Position numbers and translations under genes: made by a program | In this document: positions 1 to 11,512 of the stretch, piece by piece | How the letters are laid out: each line of letters starts with the position of its first letter | Position numbering within the stretch: position 1 is the first letter of the stretch | Source: Valencia hispanica | Lineage: Eukaryota > Chordata > Actinopteri > Cyprinodontiformes > Valenciidae | Assembly (NCBI GenBank): GCA_963556495.2 | Contig: OY747700.1 | Location: forward strand, 6,487,020-6,551,019 | DNA length: 64,000 nucleotides | Direction: 5' to 3' | Notes under the pieces: model-generated | Told to the model about the DNA's origin: nothing | What the model saw: the letters and a program-made list of their open reading frames with translations, nothing else | Databases searched by the model: none

Positions 1-180
1 GTGCATGGGAGATGGGTTGGGGGGAGGGGGGTATAACTGTGACCATGCTTTTAAATCTGTGGGGGAGGGAAGGGAAGGTGGTTTTATGTGGGGTCATTTT
101 AATCTGTAAAGCACTTTGTGATGCAACTTCTTGTATGAAAAGCGCTTCATAAATAAAGTTTGATTTGATTTGATTTGATT
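1..180 (+). mobile_element. 3' end of an L2-like LINE
   Basis: This is an untranslated 3' tail ending in a short TTTGA-type repeat. It matches 60352-60524 nearly base for base, and there the same tail ends a LINE that still carries endonuclease and RT-region reading frames. The body of this copy would lie before the window start. It abuts a truncated gypsy element at about 181. Confidence 0.8.
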
Positions 181-182
181 TA

Positions 183-503
183 TTTTTGACAGTGATTTGA
201 TTCAACCCTCTATAATCGATGCAGGGTCTTAGCATCTTATCTTTCTTTTGAACAAAAAAGAACCATGCACCCGGGGGGGATAAGAACGGACGAATGATTC
301 CTGGGTTAAGTGATTCGTTGATGTATTTTTCCAAGGCTTCCCTCTCCTTTCCAGAAAGACTGAACAGTCGACCTTAGGGTAGAAGGGCTCCAGGCAGGAG
401 ATCGATGGGGCAGTCATATGGGCGATAAGGTGGTAAGGATTGGGGTAAGTCTTTGCTGAACATTTGCTTGAGATCCTGGTAATCAGGGAGTACGTTGGAA
501 AGA
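183..503 (-). pseudogene. gypsy reverse transcriptase N-terminus (broken)
   Basis: Minus-strand translation shows the usual gypsy lead-in to RT: a proline-rich acidic stretch, a REAMEKYI-like segment seen here as RGKPWKN, and a degenerate FFVKKKDG-like motif seen as [10 protein letters not shown] followed by a stop. The catalytic palm motifs would lie beyond 183 and are absent. It continues directly from the protease frame at 504. It is non-functional. Confidence 0.65.
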
Positions 504-983
504 TCAGGAGGTGGATTGTGGTGCTGGTTTTTGGGGTGACTGGGTGGTAGAGCTGAGTGAAGGCAGTTCTTTAAACAGTAAGGGCTCCTGGAGATTATGG
601 AGAGAAAGCCAGGGGTAACTGAGAACTATGGGGTTGTATCTAGTGGGGAAGACATAAAATTGGATGGACTCGTGATGGTTGCCTGAGACGACTAATGAAA
701 TGGGTTGAGTTTGATGGGTAATGATGGTCATGGAACTCCCATCTAGGGCACTAACCCAAATAGGAAGGTCAAGTCTTGTGACAGGGATGCTGCACTGACG
801 TATTAGATCTGTGTGAATAATGTTTTGTTCAGAATCAGAGTCTATTAGAGATGAACAAAGATGGGGGGCTTTATTGTTGATGCAAATGGAAGACGGACCA
901 ACAAAACGGAGGCTATTCTCTTTTTGGCCCATCACGACCCCTATATTTACTGTCGAGCTTGGTCTTTTGGCCAAACTGGACAA
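504..983 (-). pseudogene. gypsy aspartic protease region
   Basis: This is a 159-residue open stretch. Around residues 66-71 it has LIDSDSEQN, where fish gypsy proteases normally have LIDSGAEQN, so the active-site Gly of the D-S/T-G triad has become Asp. The following residues match the retropepsin fold of this group (SALDGS, then an [10 protein letters not shown] segment corresponding to the usual LGxPWLxxHNP). It joins gag upstream and RT downstream. The altered triad argues against activity. Confidence 0.7.
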
Positions 984-999
984 GAAGCGATGAAGCGTC

Positions 1000-1888
1000 T
1001 AGGTGAACCACAATAAAGACAACTTCCTGAGGTCATTCATCTTTGTCTCTCTTCTGGGGTTAGGCGACCCAATTGCATGGGTTCAGGGGATTCAGTTCTG
1101 GGTCGAGGTGGGCTCTTACCAGTAGGCATAAATTCGGATCTGGGCTGGATAGAAGGTAAAAGGTGCCTTAATCGAAGTCTCTCTCTAAATAGGTTATCTA
1201 ACCTGATCGCACAATTAATTAATTGATTATGAGACTTGGGCTCATCTCGCCCAGCATCTTTAATCTTAACATTGAGGGCATGATGAAAGCCCCCTTAAGG
1301 GCTAGAGCATTCCACCCTGACTCAGCAGCTAGTGTGCGAAATTCTACGGCGAAATCTGAGACAGACCGGTTGCCCTGTTTAAGACTCCATACATTTTTAG
1401 CTGATTCTTCATTATTTCTGTTGTGGTAAAAGTTAATTTAAATAACTCCAGAAAATCATCTAAAAATGTGTCTTCTATGGTACTTTCCACAACAAATGCT
1501 TCTGCCCATCTAAAGGCTCAATCTCGAAGTAAACCAATTATGTATGAGATCTTGCTTGCACCTGACTGAAAAGATTTAGGGGAGCAGTTAAACACTAGAG
1601 AGCACTGTAGCAAAAAACCCTTGCAATTACTTAAATCCCCAGAGAAGAACTCGGGGGTTGGTGACGTCACATAGGTGATGCGGAAGCGGAATACAATGAA
1701 CGGGACGCGGTTGTGGACCTTACTGTCCAGCTCCTAGAGTTGTTTAGTAAGTTGGCTCATGGTATTTACTAGAGTGGCTTGTTGTTGGGAAACCTCCTGG
1801 AGGACGGACTCATGCTGCTCCAGGAGGATTTCTGGTGGGAAAGCGATGTCTGAAGTAGTGAGTCAGGCTGGCCAGATAGTTCAGTCAT
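1000..1888 (-). pseudogene. gypsy gag (capsid and zinc knuckle, degenerate)
   Basis: A start codon at 1888 (MTELSGQ...) leads into a coiled-coil-like stretch (LEQHESVLQE, VSQQQATLV) and then a capsid-like region with CKGFLLQCSLVF. Near 1022-1003 there is a retroviral-type knuckle, C-x2-C-x4-R-x4-C, in which the zinc-binding His is replaced by Arg. In-frame stops, one at the codon after MSQLTKQL near 1735, and frameshifts break it. The identification rests on motif order and position next to the protease. Confidence 0.6.
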
Positions 1889-1938
1889 GTTTAGGGTTTT
1901 CAATTACTCTAATTCGAGCAACAACTACAGACAGCAAG

Positions 1939-2734
1939 TGATCCGTTTTAAAATGTTTATTGTGAAACAGGAAGGTGGGGGGGAGAATGGGGCGGCGATG
2001 AGGAATTCGAGCTGTGTGACTGAACTGGAGAGAAACAGGTGAGTAATTAGCGCAGTTAAGGGAGTCGGCTTTGTTGGTCTGGAATATTGATGCGGAGGAA
2101 TGAATGATCTTATTGAAGGTTGGACGGAAGGTTCCTTGGAGCAGGTAGTTGTACTGAGGTTGGCTGAGGATGGGTGGCTTGGTAAGATGGTGATCCAGCG
2201 TCTCTTCTCTGCAGGTGGAAGCGTTGGACGGTGGAAAGGCAGGTGGCAGATGGAAGCGGCAGAGGTGGTGAGTATGGTTGGCTTGGCTTGTTCCAGGGAG
2301 GAGTGGTGTGGAGGCTGACCAGGGAGGAACCAGTACGGATGGAAGCGGTGAACAACGAAGGAGGATTAGGAACGAGAAAGGAGAAACCCAGGACTGGAAC
2401 CCAGGATGGAAACGGTGAACAATGATGGAGGATCAGCAACGAGGAAGGAGGAGTCCAGGACTAGAATCTGCAAGAAGAACAACAGGGTAAGTACCTCTCT
2501 AAGGTGGAAAGGTTAAAACCTTTTTCTAAGGAGCTATAACTTGGAGATGGCCTTGTACCACGTTAAGGAGCGAGAACTATCTGCCGTCAGCCTCCAGGAA
2601 CCGTCGCTCTTTTGAACAGCCGAGTTGATGAAGCTGATTGGTGACACCTGCTGCAGCACCTGCCAGTCTCACCCCACAGAGAAAGGTAAGGGAATCAAAG
2701 ACACACCCATGCACTCAGCCACTGAATCCTAACA
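1939..2734 (-). repeat. Probable gypsy LTR
   Basis: On the minus strand it starts TGTTAGGATTCAGTGG at 2734 and carries AATAAA at 1961-1956 near its 3' end. It lies just upstream of gag. The 3' edge at 1939 is less certain than the 2734 edge, where L2 coding sequence begins abruptly. Confidence 0.5.
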
Positions 2735-3430
2735 GCAGGTGTGCCCCAGGTTTCAGTATTAGGGCCCCTTCTATTCATTATTTACATGCTACCTCTTGGC
2801 CAAATAATCTGTAAATGTAATGTCAAGTTCCATAGTTATGCAGATGACACCCAACTCTACATTTCTTCCAAACCCAATTTCCCCCCTTCCACCTACCTCC
2901 CTTTCAGACTGTCTCATGGAGATTAGATTATGGTTCTCCTCTAATTCTTTCAAGCTCAACAGTAATAAAACTGAAGTGTTACTCGTGGGCCAAGCCTCCA
3001 CTTTAACCAAACTTCACAGTTTCTCCATTAACATCGACACCTCTCTCCTTCATCCTTCCCCTCAGGTAAAGAGTCTGGGTGTCATACTTGATAGTACTCT
3101 CTCATTTCAGTCTCATATTAAATACATCACCCGGTCTGGCATACTTCTACTTACGTGACATTAACTTCGTCCTTTCCTTACTCCCCATGCTGCGGCCGTT
3201 CATTGTCCATAGCCTCATCCTTTCTATCAACTATTGCAACTCTCTTCTTTTTGGTCTCCCCAATAAGTCCCTTCATAAACTCCAACTCCTTCAGAACTCT
3301 GCATCTTGGATCATAACTAGGACACCCTCCAGAGAACACATTACCCCAGTTCTTCAGCAGCGTCACTGGTTATCCATAGAATCCCAGGTCAACTTCAAAA
3401 TTCTAATTCTCTTGTTTGAGTAATCCATAG
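2735..3430 (+). pseudogene. L2-like reverse transcriptase, C-terminal half
   Basis: It begins at the GVPQGSVLG-type motif (here [12 protein letters not shown]) and continues through the catalytic YADDTQ box near 2836-2853 into the thumb domain. At least one frameshift separates the YADD part from the following 112-residue frame, and another precedes the REHITPVL part. The N-terminal fingers and the endonuclease are absent because the gypsy element lies at 2734. Confidence 0.75.
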
Positions 3431-3665
3431 GCAAGGCTATTTTAGTCGTATTCCACACTTTCAACAACAAGGTAATTCAAGGTGCCTTACATGATTAGGG
3501 GATAAAGTAAAAGCAGCAATAGAGCATACAGTAAAACACACACAGAGCAACGTGTAAAACATTACTTAAAAGCCGACATGAATTTATGATAAAGTAAAAA
3601 CAGCAATAAAGTATGAAGCACACACAAAACATATGATACATGAAAACATTAATCAAAGGCAGTGC
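3431..3665 (-). mobile_element. 5'-truncated LINE 3' fragment
   Basis: This 235-bp insert is flanked by an exact 8-bp duplication, ATCCATAG, at 3423-3430 and 3666-3673. Its sequence (a plus-strand run like CAAGGTAATTCAAGGTGCC) resembles the antisense 3' tail of CR1/L2-type fish LINEs, like the end of the copy at 38720. L2 coding sequence resumes at once after the right duplication. Confidence 0.6.
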
Positions 3666-4461
3666 ATCCATAGCATTGCTCCTCCTTATCTGTGTGACCT
3701 GTTTCACATCACCACTGTTTCCCATTCTCTCAGATCTTCGACAGCCACTCATCTTGTTGTTCCTTTTTCCCGTCTTGACAACATAGGGACCAGAGCTTTC
3801 AGTTGCTCTGCTCCTTGCCACTGGTACTCACTTCTTCCCGACATCAGGAATGTTGACTCTCTTCCTTTATTTAAATCACTGTAAGAAACCCAGATCGGAA
3901 GATCCAATAATTCAACCAGACATTGTCAATGAAGATAATTTATTTAGTCTCTGAAGTTGGCCAGCAAATGTTCTTAACTAGGATCTGAAGTCTTCTGCAA
4001 TGAGAGGTAGAAGGTTAGTGGCTGAGCAAGAGTCAGGAGTTACTGAATTAGATCAGCAAGCCACTAACCTCTCCAGAGAAAGAGATCCAAGCTCCTCCAG
4101 ATACAGATCCACAAGGTGAGACCATAGGGTAACAGTTAGTGAAATCCAGCAACCCACAGTGCAGATCCAGGTCAGCAGAATCAGGGGCAAGGGAAGGCTG
4201 ACGTGTCCAATCCGTGTTCAAAAGGCAGGGTCAAGAAGTAGGCAAAGGTCATAAACAAGAATTCCAGGAGAGATCAGGTTAGGCAGGAACAAACGCTAGA
4301 AATCAACATATCAAGGCTCAGGATAATCTGGCAGGGAGTTCTTCTTCTTCTTCTTTTTGTTTAAATGGCAGGTGGCATCCAACTTAAAGGTGCATTACCG
4401 CCACCTACTGTGCAGGAGTGTGAGTCGAAGTGAGGAGAAAAAAACAAAACAAAAAAACAAC

Positions 4462-7400
4462 CTAAATTCTATTAACTAACTTACTTTTCCTAAGAAACTC
4501 TAACACTAATTTATAAATTTTATTATTTCCATTCAATACCGTTTTTAAATTCCAATCTCCATATCCTTTAATTTTTAACTTATCTTTTAATATTTCTCTA
4601 ATTACTTTATACTTACTACAAAAACACAGTACATGCTCTACAGTTTCCCTTTCTTTCCAACACTCACAGAAACCTGTTTGATGTTTTCCCATAACATACA
4701 AAGTGCTATTTAATCCCGAATGTCCTATCCTTAGTTTTGATATTATTGTTTGCTCTCTATTATTAAACTCCTCTATCTTCATCTTACCTACTTCTTTCTG
4801 TATATTAAATAAATGTCTTCCCTTTTTTTCTTTTATCCACTTTTCCTGCAATTCATTCCTAATTTTCACCTTAATTATAGATTTCACTTCTTTTCTACTA
4901 AAAGGAATCTCTATTCCTGTTTCCAACTTTATCGCTTGTTTTGCGTAATAATCTGCTATTTCATTTCCTTCTACTCCTCTGTGCGCTGGAACCCACATGA
5001 ATCTTATTTCAATTCCTAATTTATTTAATCTAAATAGGCATTCAAATATTTCTAGAATAATATCAACTCTGTTTTCATTTGTTCTTGAGTTAATTGTTAA
5101 CAAAACTGATAATGAATCTGTACATATTATACTTTTTTTAACTCTATTTTGCTCAATCAAATCTAAACTAAAATAAATTGCCAACATTTCACTTGTAAAA
5201 ACTGATATTTCATCTGGTGTTCTTATTTTATTCCCTTTTCCTACCGCAGGAATATAAAAAGAAAAACCTGTTCTCCCACTTTCAGACTCTTTTGATCCAT
5301 CTGTATATATTGGTATATAGTTTTTATGTATACAATTTAATCTATTATTTATAATATTATCCCAATTTCCTTTTCCCTTATTTATATCTATCATATTTTT
5401 TATATAAAAGTCAATATAACACCTAGGAAAAATCCATTTAGGAGTCACTGAATATAAATATTTTTTTATAACTCTAATATCATTTATTTTATAGATTTCT
5501 GCTAATTTGTTTGCTTTTTCTAACATACTATCAAATTTTTCATTTTCCCTATATAAATACATATCGTTTTTGATCATATGTTCATCCTTTGAACATCCTT
5601 TAATACTAACCCAATAATTTAATAAATTGTATTTAAATCTTAGTCCTATTGGCATTTCTCCCATTTCAACCTGTATAGATGCTATAGGAGATGTTTTTTT
5701 GCTCCACAACATATTCTCAGTGCCTGATTTTGTATTCTTTCAATCCTCATTAATAATGTTTTACATGCAGAGCTATATACAATACTTCCATAGTCTATTA
5801 TTGATCTTATCATTGTAATATATATTTGCTTTAATGCTTTTGCACTAGCCCCCCAATCATTACCCTTTAGACATCTCATTATGTTTGTTACTTTTTTACA
5901 TCTTTCCTCAATTTTAATTATATTTTCCTTCCAAGTTAACTTATTGTCAAAAAAAAACCCCAAATATTTAAAACTCTTTACCTGTTCTATATTCTCTCCA
6001 TATAGTTTAAGATTCATTTCCACATTTCTTTTCTTTGTAAACACCAAGCTTTTTGTTTTATCAACTGAGAATTTAAAACCCCAATCATACGACCATTTTT
6101 CAACTTTTGATATTTCTTCTTGTAATTTCTTTTGCATATGTTTTATATTTCTTCCCCTTTTCCACAATGTTCCATCATCCGCAAATAATGCTCTTCCAAA
6201 ATCATACCCTATATTTTCATATACATCATTTATCATAATAGTAAACAATATTGGACTGATTATACGCCTTGAGGTGTTCCATTTTCTACTAAATAACTTT
6301 TTGATACTTTATCTCCTATCTTTACTTGAATAGGTCTACTGAATAATTTTTTTAACCCAATTATGAACTCTTCCTTTTATTCCCAATCTCTTTAATTTTA
6401 TTAGTAACCCTTCCTTCCAAACCATATCATAAGCCTTTTCAATATCAAAAAATACTACAACTAAACTTTCTTTATTTTTCTGCACATTTCTAATTTCATT
6501 TTCTAAATAAACAATTGGATCCATTGTACTTCTACCTTTTCTAAAACCATTTTGATATTTTGTAATCAATTTTTTACTTTCAAGATAATAATTTAATCTC
6601 TCTGTAATCATCCTTTCCATTATTTTTCCTGTATGAGATGTAAGAGCTATTGGTCTATAATTTTCCGGATTAGTTGATTCTTTTCCTGGTTTCAATATAG
6701 GTATAATTATTGGCTCTTTCCAATTTTTTGGTATTATTCCCTCTATCCAAACTTTATTATATAAATTCAACAACCTCATTCTCATTTTATTCCCTAAATG
6801 TTTAATCATCCCATAAGTAATTTTATCATTACCTGGTGCCGTATTTTTACTTTTCCCTAAAGCTTGTTCTAACTCAATCATATTAAAAGGAATATCTAAT
6901 ACTGACATTTTACTACTTTCTTCATTCGCTACCTCATATTTTTTCCTATTTTCCTCCCTTTTATTCCTTCTGTCTTCTGATAAATTATTATTACTATTTA
7001 TTCTAACAAATGTCTTAGCTAAGATTTCTGCTTTTACTTCATTTTTAACAATTATATCATCTTTTATTTTTAAAGCTGAATAACTCCTCTCTCTTTATAT
7101 TCCTTTCATTTTCTTAATCATTCCCCAAACTTCACTTACTTGAGTTGTTCTTCCGATTTTATCACAAAAAGTTCTCCAACTTTTTCTTTTAGCATTTTTA
7201 ATCGTTTTTCTTACCTCTGCTTGCAATCTTTTATATTTTATTAAATTTTCATAATTATGATTCTTTTTTAATTTTTTCATACTCATTTCTTTCTTTAATT
7301 ACTTTTTCACATTCATCATTCCACCAAGGCACATTTTTCTTTTTCATATTCCCTTTACTTTTTGGAATTGTTTTATCTGCTGCTTCAATAATTATTTTTC

Positions 7401-8174
7401 TAAAAGTTTTTTCTTCCATTTCTACACTATTTTCCATATTTATTTTATCTTGATTCTTTTCACATATACTTTTAAATTTATCCCAGTTTGCCTTTCTAAA
7501 AACCCACCTTTCTTCTCTAACTTCAGTTTTTGAATCCCTAAATCCTACAATCTTAATCAAAATTGGATAATGATCACTGCCCATCAAATTTTCCTGAACC
7601 TCCCATTCACTTTTTCCAGCCAATTCATTTGAAGTCAACATAATGTATATTGCCGAAATGTATCCTGTATTAACATCTATTCTTGTTCCTTTTCCATCAT
7701 TCAAACATACCAAATTTATTTCATCCATTATTTCTTCAATTACCTCACCATTTTATTCCTCCCCATACTGTATTATGTGCATTAAAATCACCACATATCA
7801 ATATATTTTTATAATTATTTTCTGGCATCATTTTTATTTTATTTATTTCTAATTTCTTACATGGATTATAATAATTTACTATATACCCTATTCCTATATA
7901 CCCTATTCCTATAAATTCTTCTTCCTTCCCTATTTTGACAACTCTATAATTTAAATTATTCTTAATAAAAGTTGCACATCCTCCTCCTTTACCATTTTCT
8001 CTATCTTTTCTAATTATATTGTATGATAATAATTTAAAATCTAATTTTTTTATTTAACCATGTCTCCTGAATACATATTATTTCTGTTTTTTCTATTTGA
8101 TCTTCTACCCATCTTTTTAATTCCTGTCCGTTAGCTATTAAACTTCTTGCATTCCATTGCAGTATTAAAACCAT
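4462..8174 (-). pseudogene. LINE ORF2: endonuclease, RT and RNase H (frameshifted)
   Basis: It starts at an ATG at 8174 with the APE-endonuclease signature (LQWNARSL, then ICIQETWL, and further on ICGDFNAHNTVWGG near 7800-7770). The C-terminal endonuclease part contains GSDHYPI. RT occupies about 6908-5682, with NYRPIAL, QNGFRKGRST, FFDIEKAYD and FADDG. RNase H lies in the 416-residue frame 5712-4462, with IYTDGSK, SEMLAI, CTDSLSV and VPAHRGVEGNEIAD. Several single-base frameshifts and stops break the polyprotein (for example near 8050, 7755, 7255-7290, 6250-6336 and 5700). A 15-bp duplication near 7890-7915 repeats the residues IGIGY. Confidence 0.85.
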
Positions 8175-8201
8175 TTATCCTGTTCCTCCACCTTCTTGAT
8201 T

Positions 8202-9287
8202 TCACTGAGTACTTAAGTTTTGTCTGATTTCCTCCCATGATAACTCGCTCAAGTCTAAATGATTTGCTGCTGCTTTTACAATAATTTGGATTCTTTCAGT
8301 TTTAGATCCCGTCTCCATTGTAGCGTTAATAACTCCTGCAATGAAAGTTACAAGTTTTTTCAAATCTATCCAAACTTTTCCTTCTGCTTCTTTACTCATT
8401 TCTTTCTTTTTTTCTTCCGTTATGATCTCCTGTTTTTTCCCTCCATTTCTTCCAACCATTTTCACTGCCTCTGCATATGAAATCTTATTTTGAACTTTTG
8501 TCTGTTGAATATTAATATCTGTTTTCATTCTTAGACAACCAGCATAAGCAGCACTATGCTCACCTCCACAATTACAACATTTGGGTTTTAATTTATTACC
8601 ACATTCTTCAAATCTGTGATTTTCTCCACATCTTGGACATCTCTTTCTTCCTTTACAAATATTTGCTGTATGCCCAAATCTTTGGCAGTTGTAGCATCTG
8701 ATTGGCTTTGGTATGAACTCCCTCACTGAATACGACAAACAACCCAAGAAGACTCGATATGGCAGAATCTCTCCCTCAAACATCACTATAACTGCTTCCT
8801 TTTCTTTTTTAACTCCATCTGGGAATTCACTTAGTCTTTTAAACTCTTTTATCTTAGCTCCTCTTATATTAACTTTGATTTCATCCACTGACATCTCAAT
8901 TGGAATACCCCATATTATTCCCTTTAGACCTTGTTTTCCTGACCCCACCTTACTCACACTAATCACTTTATGCTTCCCTACATCTTTCATTTTTCGAGCC
9001 TTCTCTCTCTGTTCCTCTGATTTACACACAATTAACAAATTTCCATCCCTCAATACTTTTGCCATTTTAAGATCTCCCACTTGATTTTTCAAAATAGTTG
9101 TTAACTTAGTCGGACCTATTTTGTTTATTCCATTCCCCTCACTGAACCTTAGAATAATTTTGTATTCTCTTTCATCATCTTCATTACTATCACTTAGATT
9201 CACCTTCTTTAGTTTCTTTATCTTATCTTCATCTGACACGTATCCTCTCTTTCCTTTCAACTTTTCTTGACCAAAACTCATTTCCAT
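8202..9287 (-). CDS. LINE ORF1, Gag-like protein with three CCHC knuckles
   Basis: This is an uninterrupted 361-residue frame. Residues 1-45 are charged and Lys/Glu-rich. The middle part (about 45-195) resembles the RNA-recognition-like fold region of I/Jockey ORF1. Residues about 198-247 hold three successive knuckles: CYNCQRFGHTANIC, CPRCGENHRFEEC and CCNCGGEHSAAYAGC. The Lys/Glu-rich tail ends in a helical segment. Such proteins bind the element's RNA and chaperone reverse transcription. It is the only intact frame of the element and sits 27 bp upstream of ORF2, so coupled translation is plausible. Confidence 0.8.
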   Translation of the reverse strand: MEMSFGQEKLKGKRGYVSDEDKIKKLKKVNLSDSNEDDEREYKIILRFSEGNGINKIGPTKLTTILKNQVGDLKMAKVLRDGNLLIVCKSEEQREKARKMKDVGKHKVISVSKVGSGKQGLKGIIWGIPIEMSVDEIKVNIRGAKIKEFKRLSEFPDGVKKEKEAVIVMFEGEILPYRVFLGCLSYSVREFIPKPIRCYNCQRFGHTANICKGRKRCPRCGENHRFEECGNKLKPKCCNCGGEHSAAYAGCLRMKTDINIQQTKVQNKISYAEAVKMVGRNGGKKQEIITEEKKKEMSKEAEGKVWIDLKKLVTFIAGVINATMETGSKTERIQIIVKAAANHLDLSELSWEEIRQNLSTQ

Positions 9288-9751
9288 GCTATCTTCACTC
9301 TCATACTCCTCTATCTCTCCCCACTCCTTCTCATTTCCTGCACAGCCGTGCCTACCCGCAATACCTTGATCTTATTTTCTTTGTCTTGGCATATTTTCTA
9401 CTTGAATTCCTTTTCTTCTGAGCATCAAAATGTTTTCCAATCCATTCAATATTTCTTTATATTTTCCCAACGAATATCCTTTCACCATTAATTGTTTTAC
9501 TCAAACTTTTTCTTTGATCCTCCGTCTGTCAGGGAAAGTTTCCCAGTCGGAGCCTCAGCCACTCCCTTCCGGTTCGCTGTCCCTCAGGCCTAATGGCAGA
9601 GAGTTTCTGGCTGGAAGGAGCTTATATAGGTGGAGACAGGAGTGAGAAGCAGCAGGCAATAATTAAGCACAGGTGAACCTAATGAGTGTAATCAGTGGCA
9701 ACACCGGGTAACAAGGAACCAACCGGTCTCAGGCTACAACATTACAATCCC

Positions 9752-9827
9752 AGCTCAAAACATATCTGTTCAAATCGCTTATTCACTTTAGACTCTGAAT
9801 GGTTGTCCTGTCTTTTGATTTGCTATT
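9752..9827 (+). pseudogene. L2 C-terminus and 3' UTR piece
   Basis: It continues the L2 frame interrupted at 3879, encoding the usual LKTYLFKSL terminus and a stop. It is followed by 3' UTR that is cut at the TA target of the Tc1 element. Confidence 0.65.
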
Positions 9828-9829
9828 TA

Positions 9830-11386
9830 CAGGTCCTTCTCAAAAAATTAGCATATTGTGATAAAGTTCATTCTTTTCCATAATGTAATGATAAAAATTA
9901 AACTTTCATATATTTTAGATTCATTGCACACCAACTGAAATATTTCAGGTCTTTTATTGTTTTAAAACTGATGATTTTGGCATACAGCTCATGAAAACCC
10001 AAAATTCCTATCTCAAAAATTAGCATATTTCATCCGATCAATTAAAGAAAAGTGTTTTTAATACAAAAAAAAAGTCAACCTTCAAATAATTATGTTCAGT
10101 TATGCACTCAATACTTGGTCGGGAATCCTTTTGCAGAAATGACTGCTTCAATGCGGCGTGGCATGGAGGCAATCAGCCTGTGGCACTGCTGAGGTGTTAT
10201 GGAGGCCCAGGATGCTTCGATAGCGGCCTTAAGCTCATCCAGAGTGTTGGGTCTTGCGTCTCTCAACTTCCTCTTCACAATATCCCACAGATTCTCTATG
10301 GGGTTCAGGTCAGGAGAGTTGGCAGGCCAATTGAGCACAGTAATACCATGGTCAGGAAACCATTTACCAGTGCTTTTGGCACTGTGAGCAGGTGCCAGGT
10401 CGTCTTCATCTCCATAAAGCTTTTCAGCAGATGGAAGCATGAAGTGCTCCAAAATCTCCTGATAGCTAGCTGCATTGACCCTGCCCTTGATAAAACACAG
10501 TGGACCAACACCAGCAGCTGACATGGCACCCCAGACCATCACTGACTGTGGGTACTTGACACTGGACTTCAGGCATTTTGGCATTTCCTTCTCCCCAGTC
10601 TTCCTCCAGACTCTGGCACCTTGATTTCCGAATGACATGCAAGTACTTTGGACCACTGAGCAACAGTCCAGTGCTGCTTCTCTGTAGCCCAGGTCAGGCG
10701 CTTCTGCCGCTGTTTCTGGTTCAAAAGTGGCTTGACCTGGGGAATGCGGCACCTGTAGCCTATTTCCTGCACACGCCTGTGCACGGTGGGTCTGGATGTT
10801 TCTACTCCAGACTCAGTCCACTGCTTCCGCAGGTCCCCCAAGGTCTGGAATCGGTCCTTCTCCACAATCTTCCTCAGGGTCCGGTCACCTCTTCTCGTTG
10901 TGCAGCGTTTTCTGCCACACTTTTTCCTTCCCACAGACTTCCCACTGAGGTGCCTTGATACAGCACTCTGGGAAATTTCTTTCTGTGTCTTACCCTCTTG
11001 CTTGAGGGTGTCAATGATGGCCTTCTGGGCAGCAGTCAGGTTGGCAGTCTTACCCATGATTGCGGTTTTGAGTAATGAACCAGGCTGGGAGTTTTTAAAA
11101 GCCTCAGGAATCTTTTGCAGGTGTTTAGAGTTAATTAGTTGATTCAGATGATTAGGTTAATAGCTCGTTTAGAGAACCTTTTCATGATATGCTAATTTTT
11201 TGAGATAGGAATTTTGGGTTTTCATGAGCTGTATGCCAAAATCATCAGTTTAAAAACAATAAAACACCTGAAATATTTCAGTTGGTGTGCAATGAATCTA
11301 AAATATATGAAAGTTTAATTTTTATCATTACATTATGGAAAAGAATGAACTTTATCACAATATGCAAATTTTTTTAGAAGGACCTG
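9830..11386 (-). mobile_element. Tc1-like transposon, copy 1
   Basis: The 1557-bp element is flanked by TA (9828-9829 and 11387-11388). Its terminal inverted repeats are about 205 bp long and begin CAGGTCCTTCT. The motif CAAAAA(A)TTAGCATAT occurs at the outer and inner end of each repeat, the IR/DR arrangement of some fish Tc1 elements. A broken transposase gene lies inside on the minus strand. A nearly identical copy is at 51604-53173. Confidence 0.9.
10108..11057 (-). pseudogene. Tc1-like transposase, copy 1 (inactive)
   Basis: The N-terminal part starts MGKTANLTAAQKAIID and encodes paired helix-turn-helix DNA binding, but lacks six residues (an 18-bp in-frame deletion) compared with copy 2. 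The C-terminal part has the second catalytic Asp region (YGDEDDLAPAHSAK) and the third acidic residue in [13 protein letters not shown]. The two parts are in different frames. At about 10640-10650 the sequence passes from QWSKVL straight to the residues that normally follow the FSDES box, so the first catalytic Asp is deleted. It could not cut DNA. Confidence 0.88.
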
Positions 11387-11464
11387 TATTTAATTGTTTT
11401 GATGATTGTTTGACTCTGCGTTATTATTTAATTATTTCTTCTCTCTAAGGTAACCATAGGTTAT

Positions 11465-11466
11465 CA

Positions 11467-11504
<38 letters not shown>

Positions 11505-11512
11505 ATTATTAA
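11465..11512. repeat. TTA microsatellite at the L2 3' end
   Basis: This is a run of ATT/TTA triplets just after the L2 3' UTR. It probably began as the LINE's 3' tail repeat. Confidence 0.8.

Larger units (their letters stand above)
181..2734 (-). mobile_element. Truncated Ty3/gypsy retrotransposon
   Basis: On the minus strand the order is a presumed 5' LTR (2734-1939), gag (from 1888), protease (983-504) and the start of reverse transcriptase (about 500-183). The rest of pol and the 3' LTR are missing, cut off at the LINE tail ending at 180. All reading frames carry stops or frameshifts. The LTR edge at 2734 sits directly against L2 coding sequence, which suggests the element inserted into that LINE. 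Confidence 0.75.
4341..9594 (-). mobile_element. Near full-length I-group LINE with RNase H
   Basis: The minus-strand order is a 5' UTR (9594-9288), ORF1 with three zinc knuckles, a 27-bp gap, ORF2 (endonuclease, RT, RNase H), a short 3' UTR and a GAA-repeat tail (plus-strand TTC repeats at 4341-4353). The flanking direct repeat is GGCAGGGAGTT (4330-4340) and GGCAGAGAGTT (9595-9605), 10 of 11 identical. Coding strands are very A-rich and lysine- and isoleucine-rich, unlike the neighbourhood. The length of about 5.25 kb fits complete members of I/Nimb-type elements; that clade assignment is inferred from the RNase H domain and the knuckle layout. Confidence 0.85.
3880..9746 (-). mobile_element. 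Solo LTR split by an I-group LINE
   Basis: The two halves (3880-4340 and 9595-9746) form an LTR-like unit of about 600 bp bounded by TGTAA...TTACA. Its flanks are ATCAC (3875-3879) and ATCCC (9747-9751), a 5-bp target duplication with one mismatch. Removing the unit rejoins the L2 reading frame exactly. A minus-strand AATAAA-type signal lies near 3930. It has no internal coding region, so it is a solo LTR. Confidence 0.7.

Noticed and set aside
10102..10521. Plus-strand frames across the Tc1 transposase (also 51881-52300)
   Set aside because: They are antisense shadows of the minus-strand transposase, recurring in both copies only because the copies are nearly identical.
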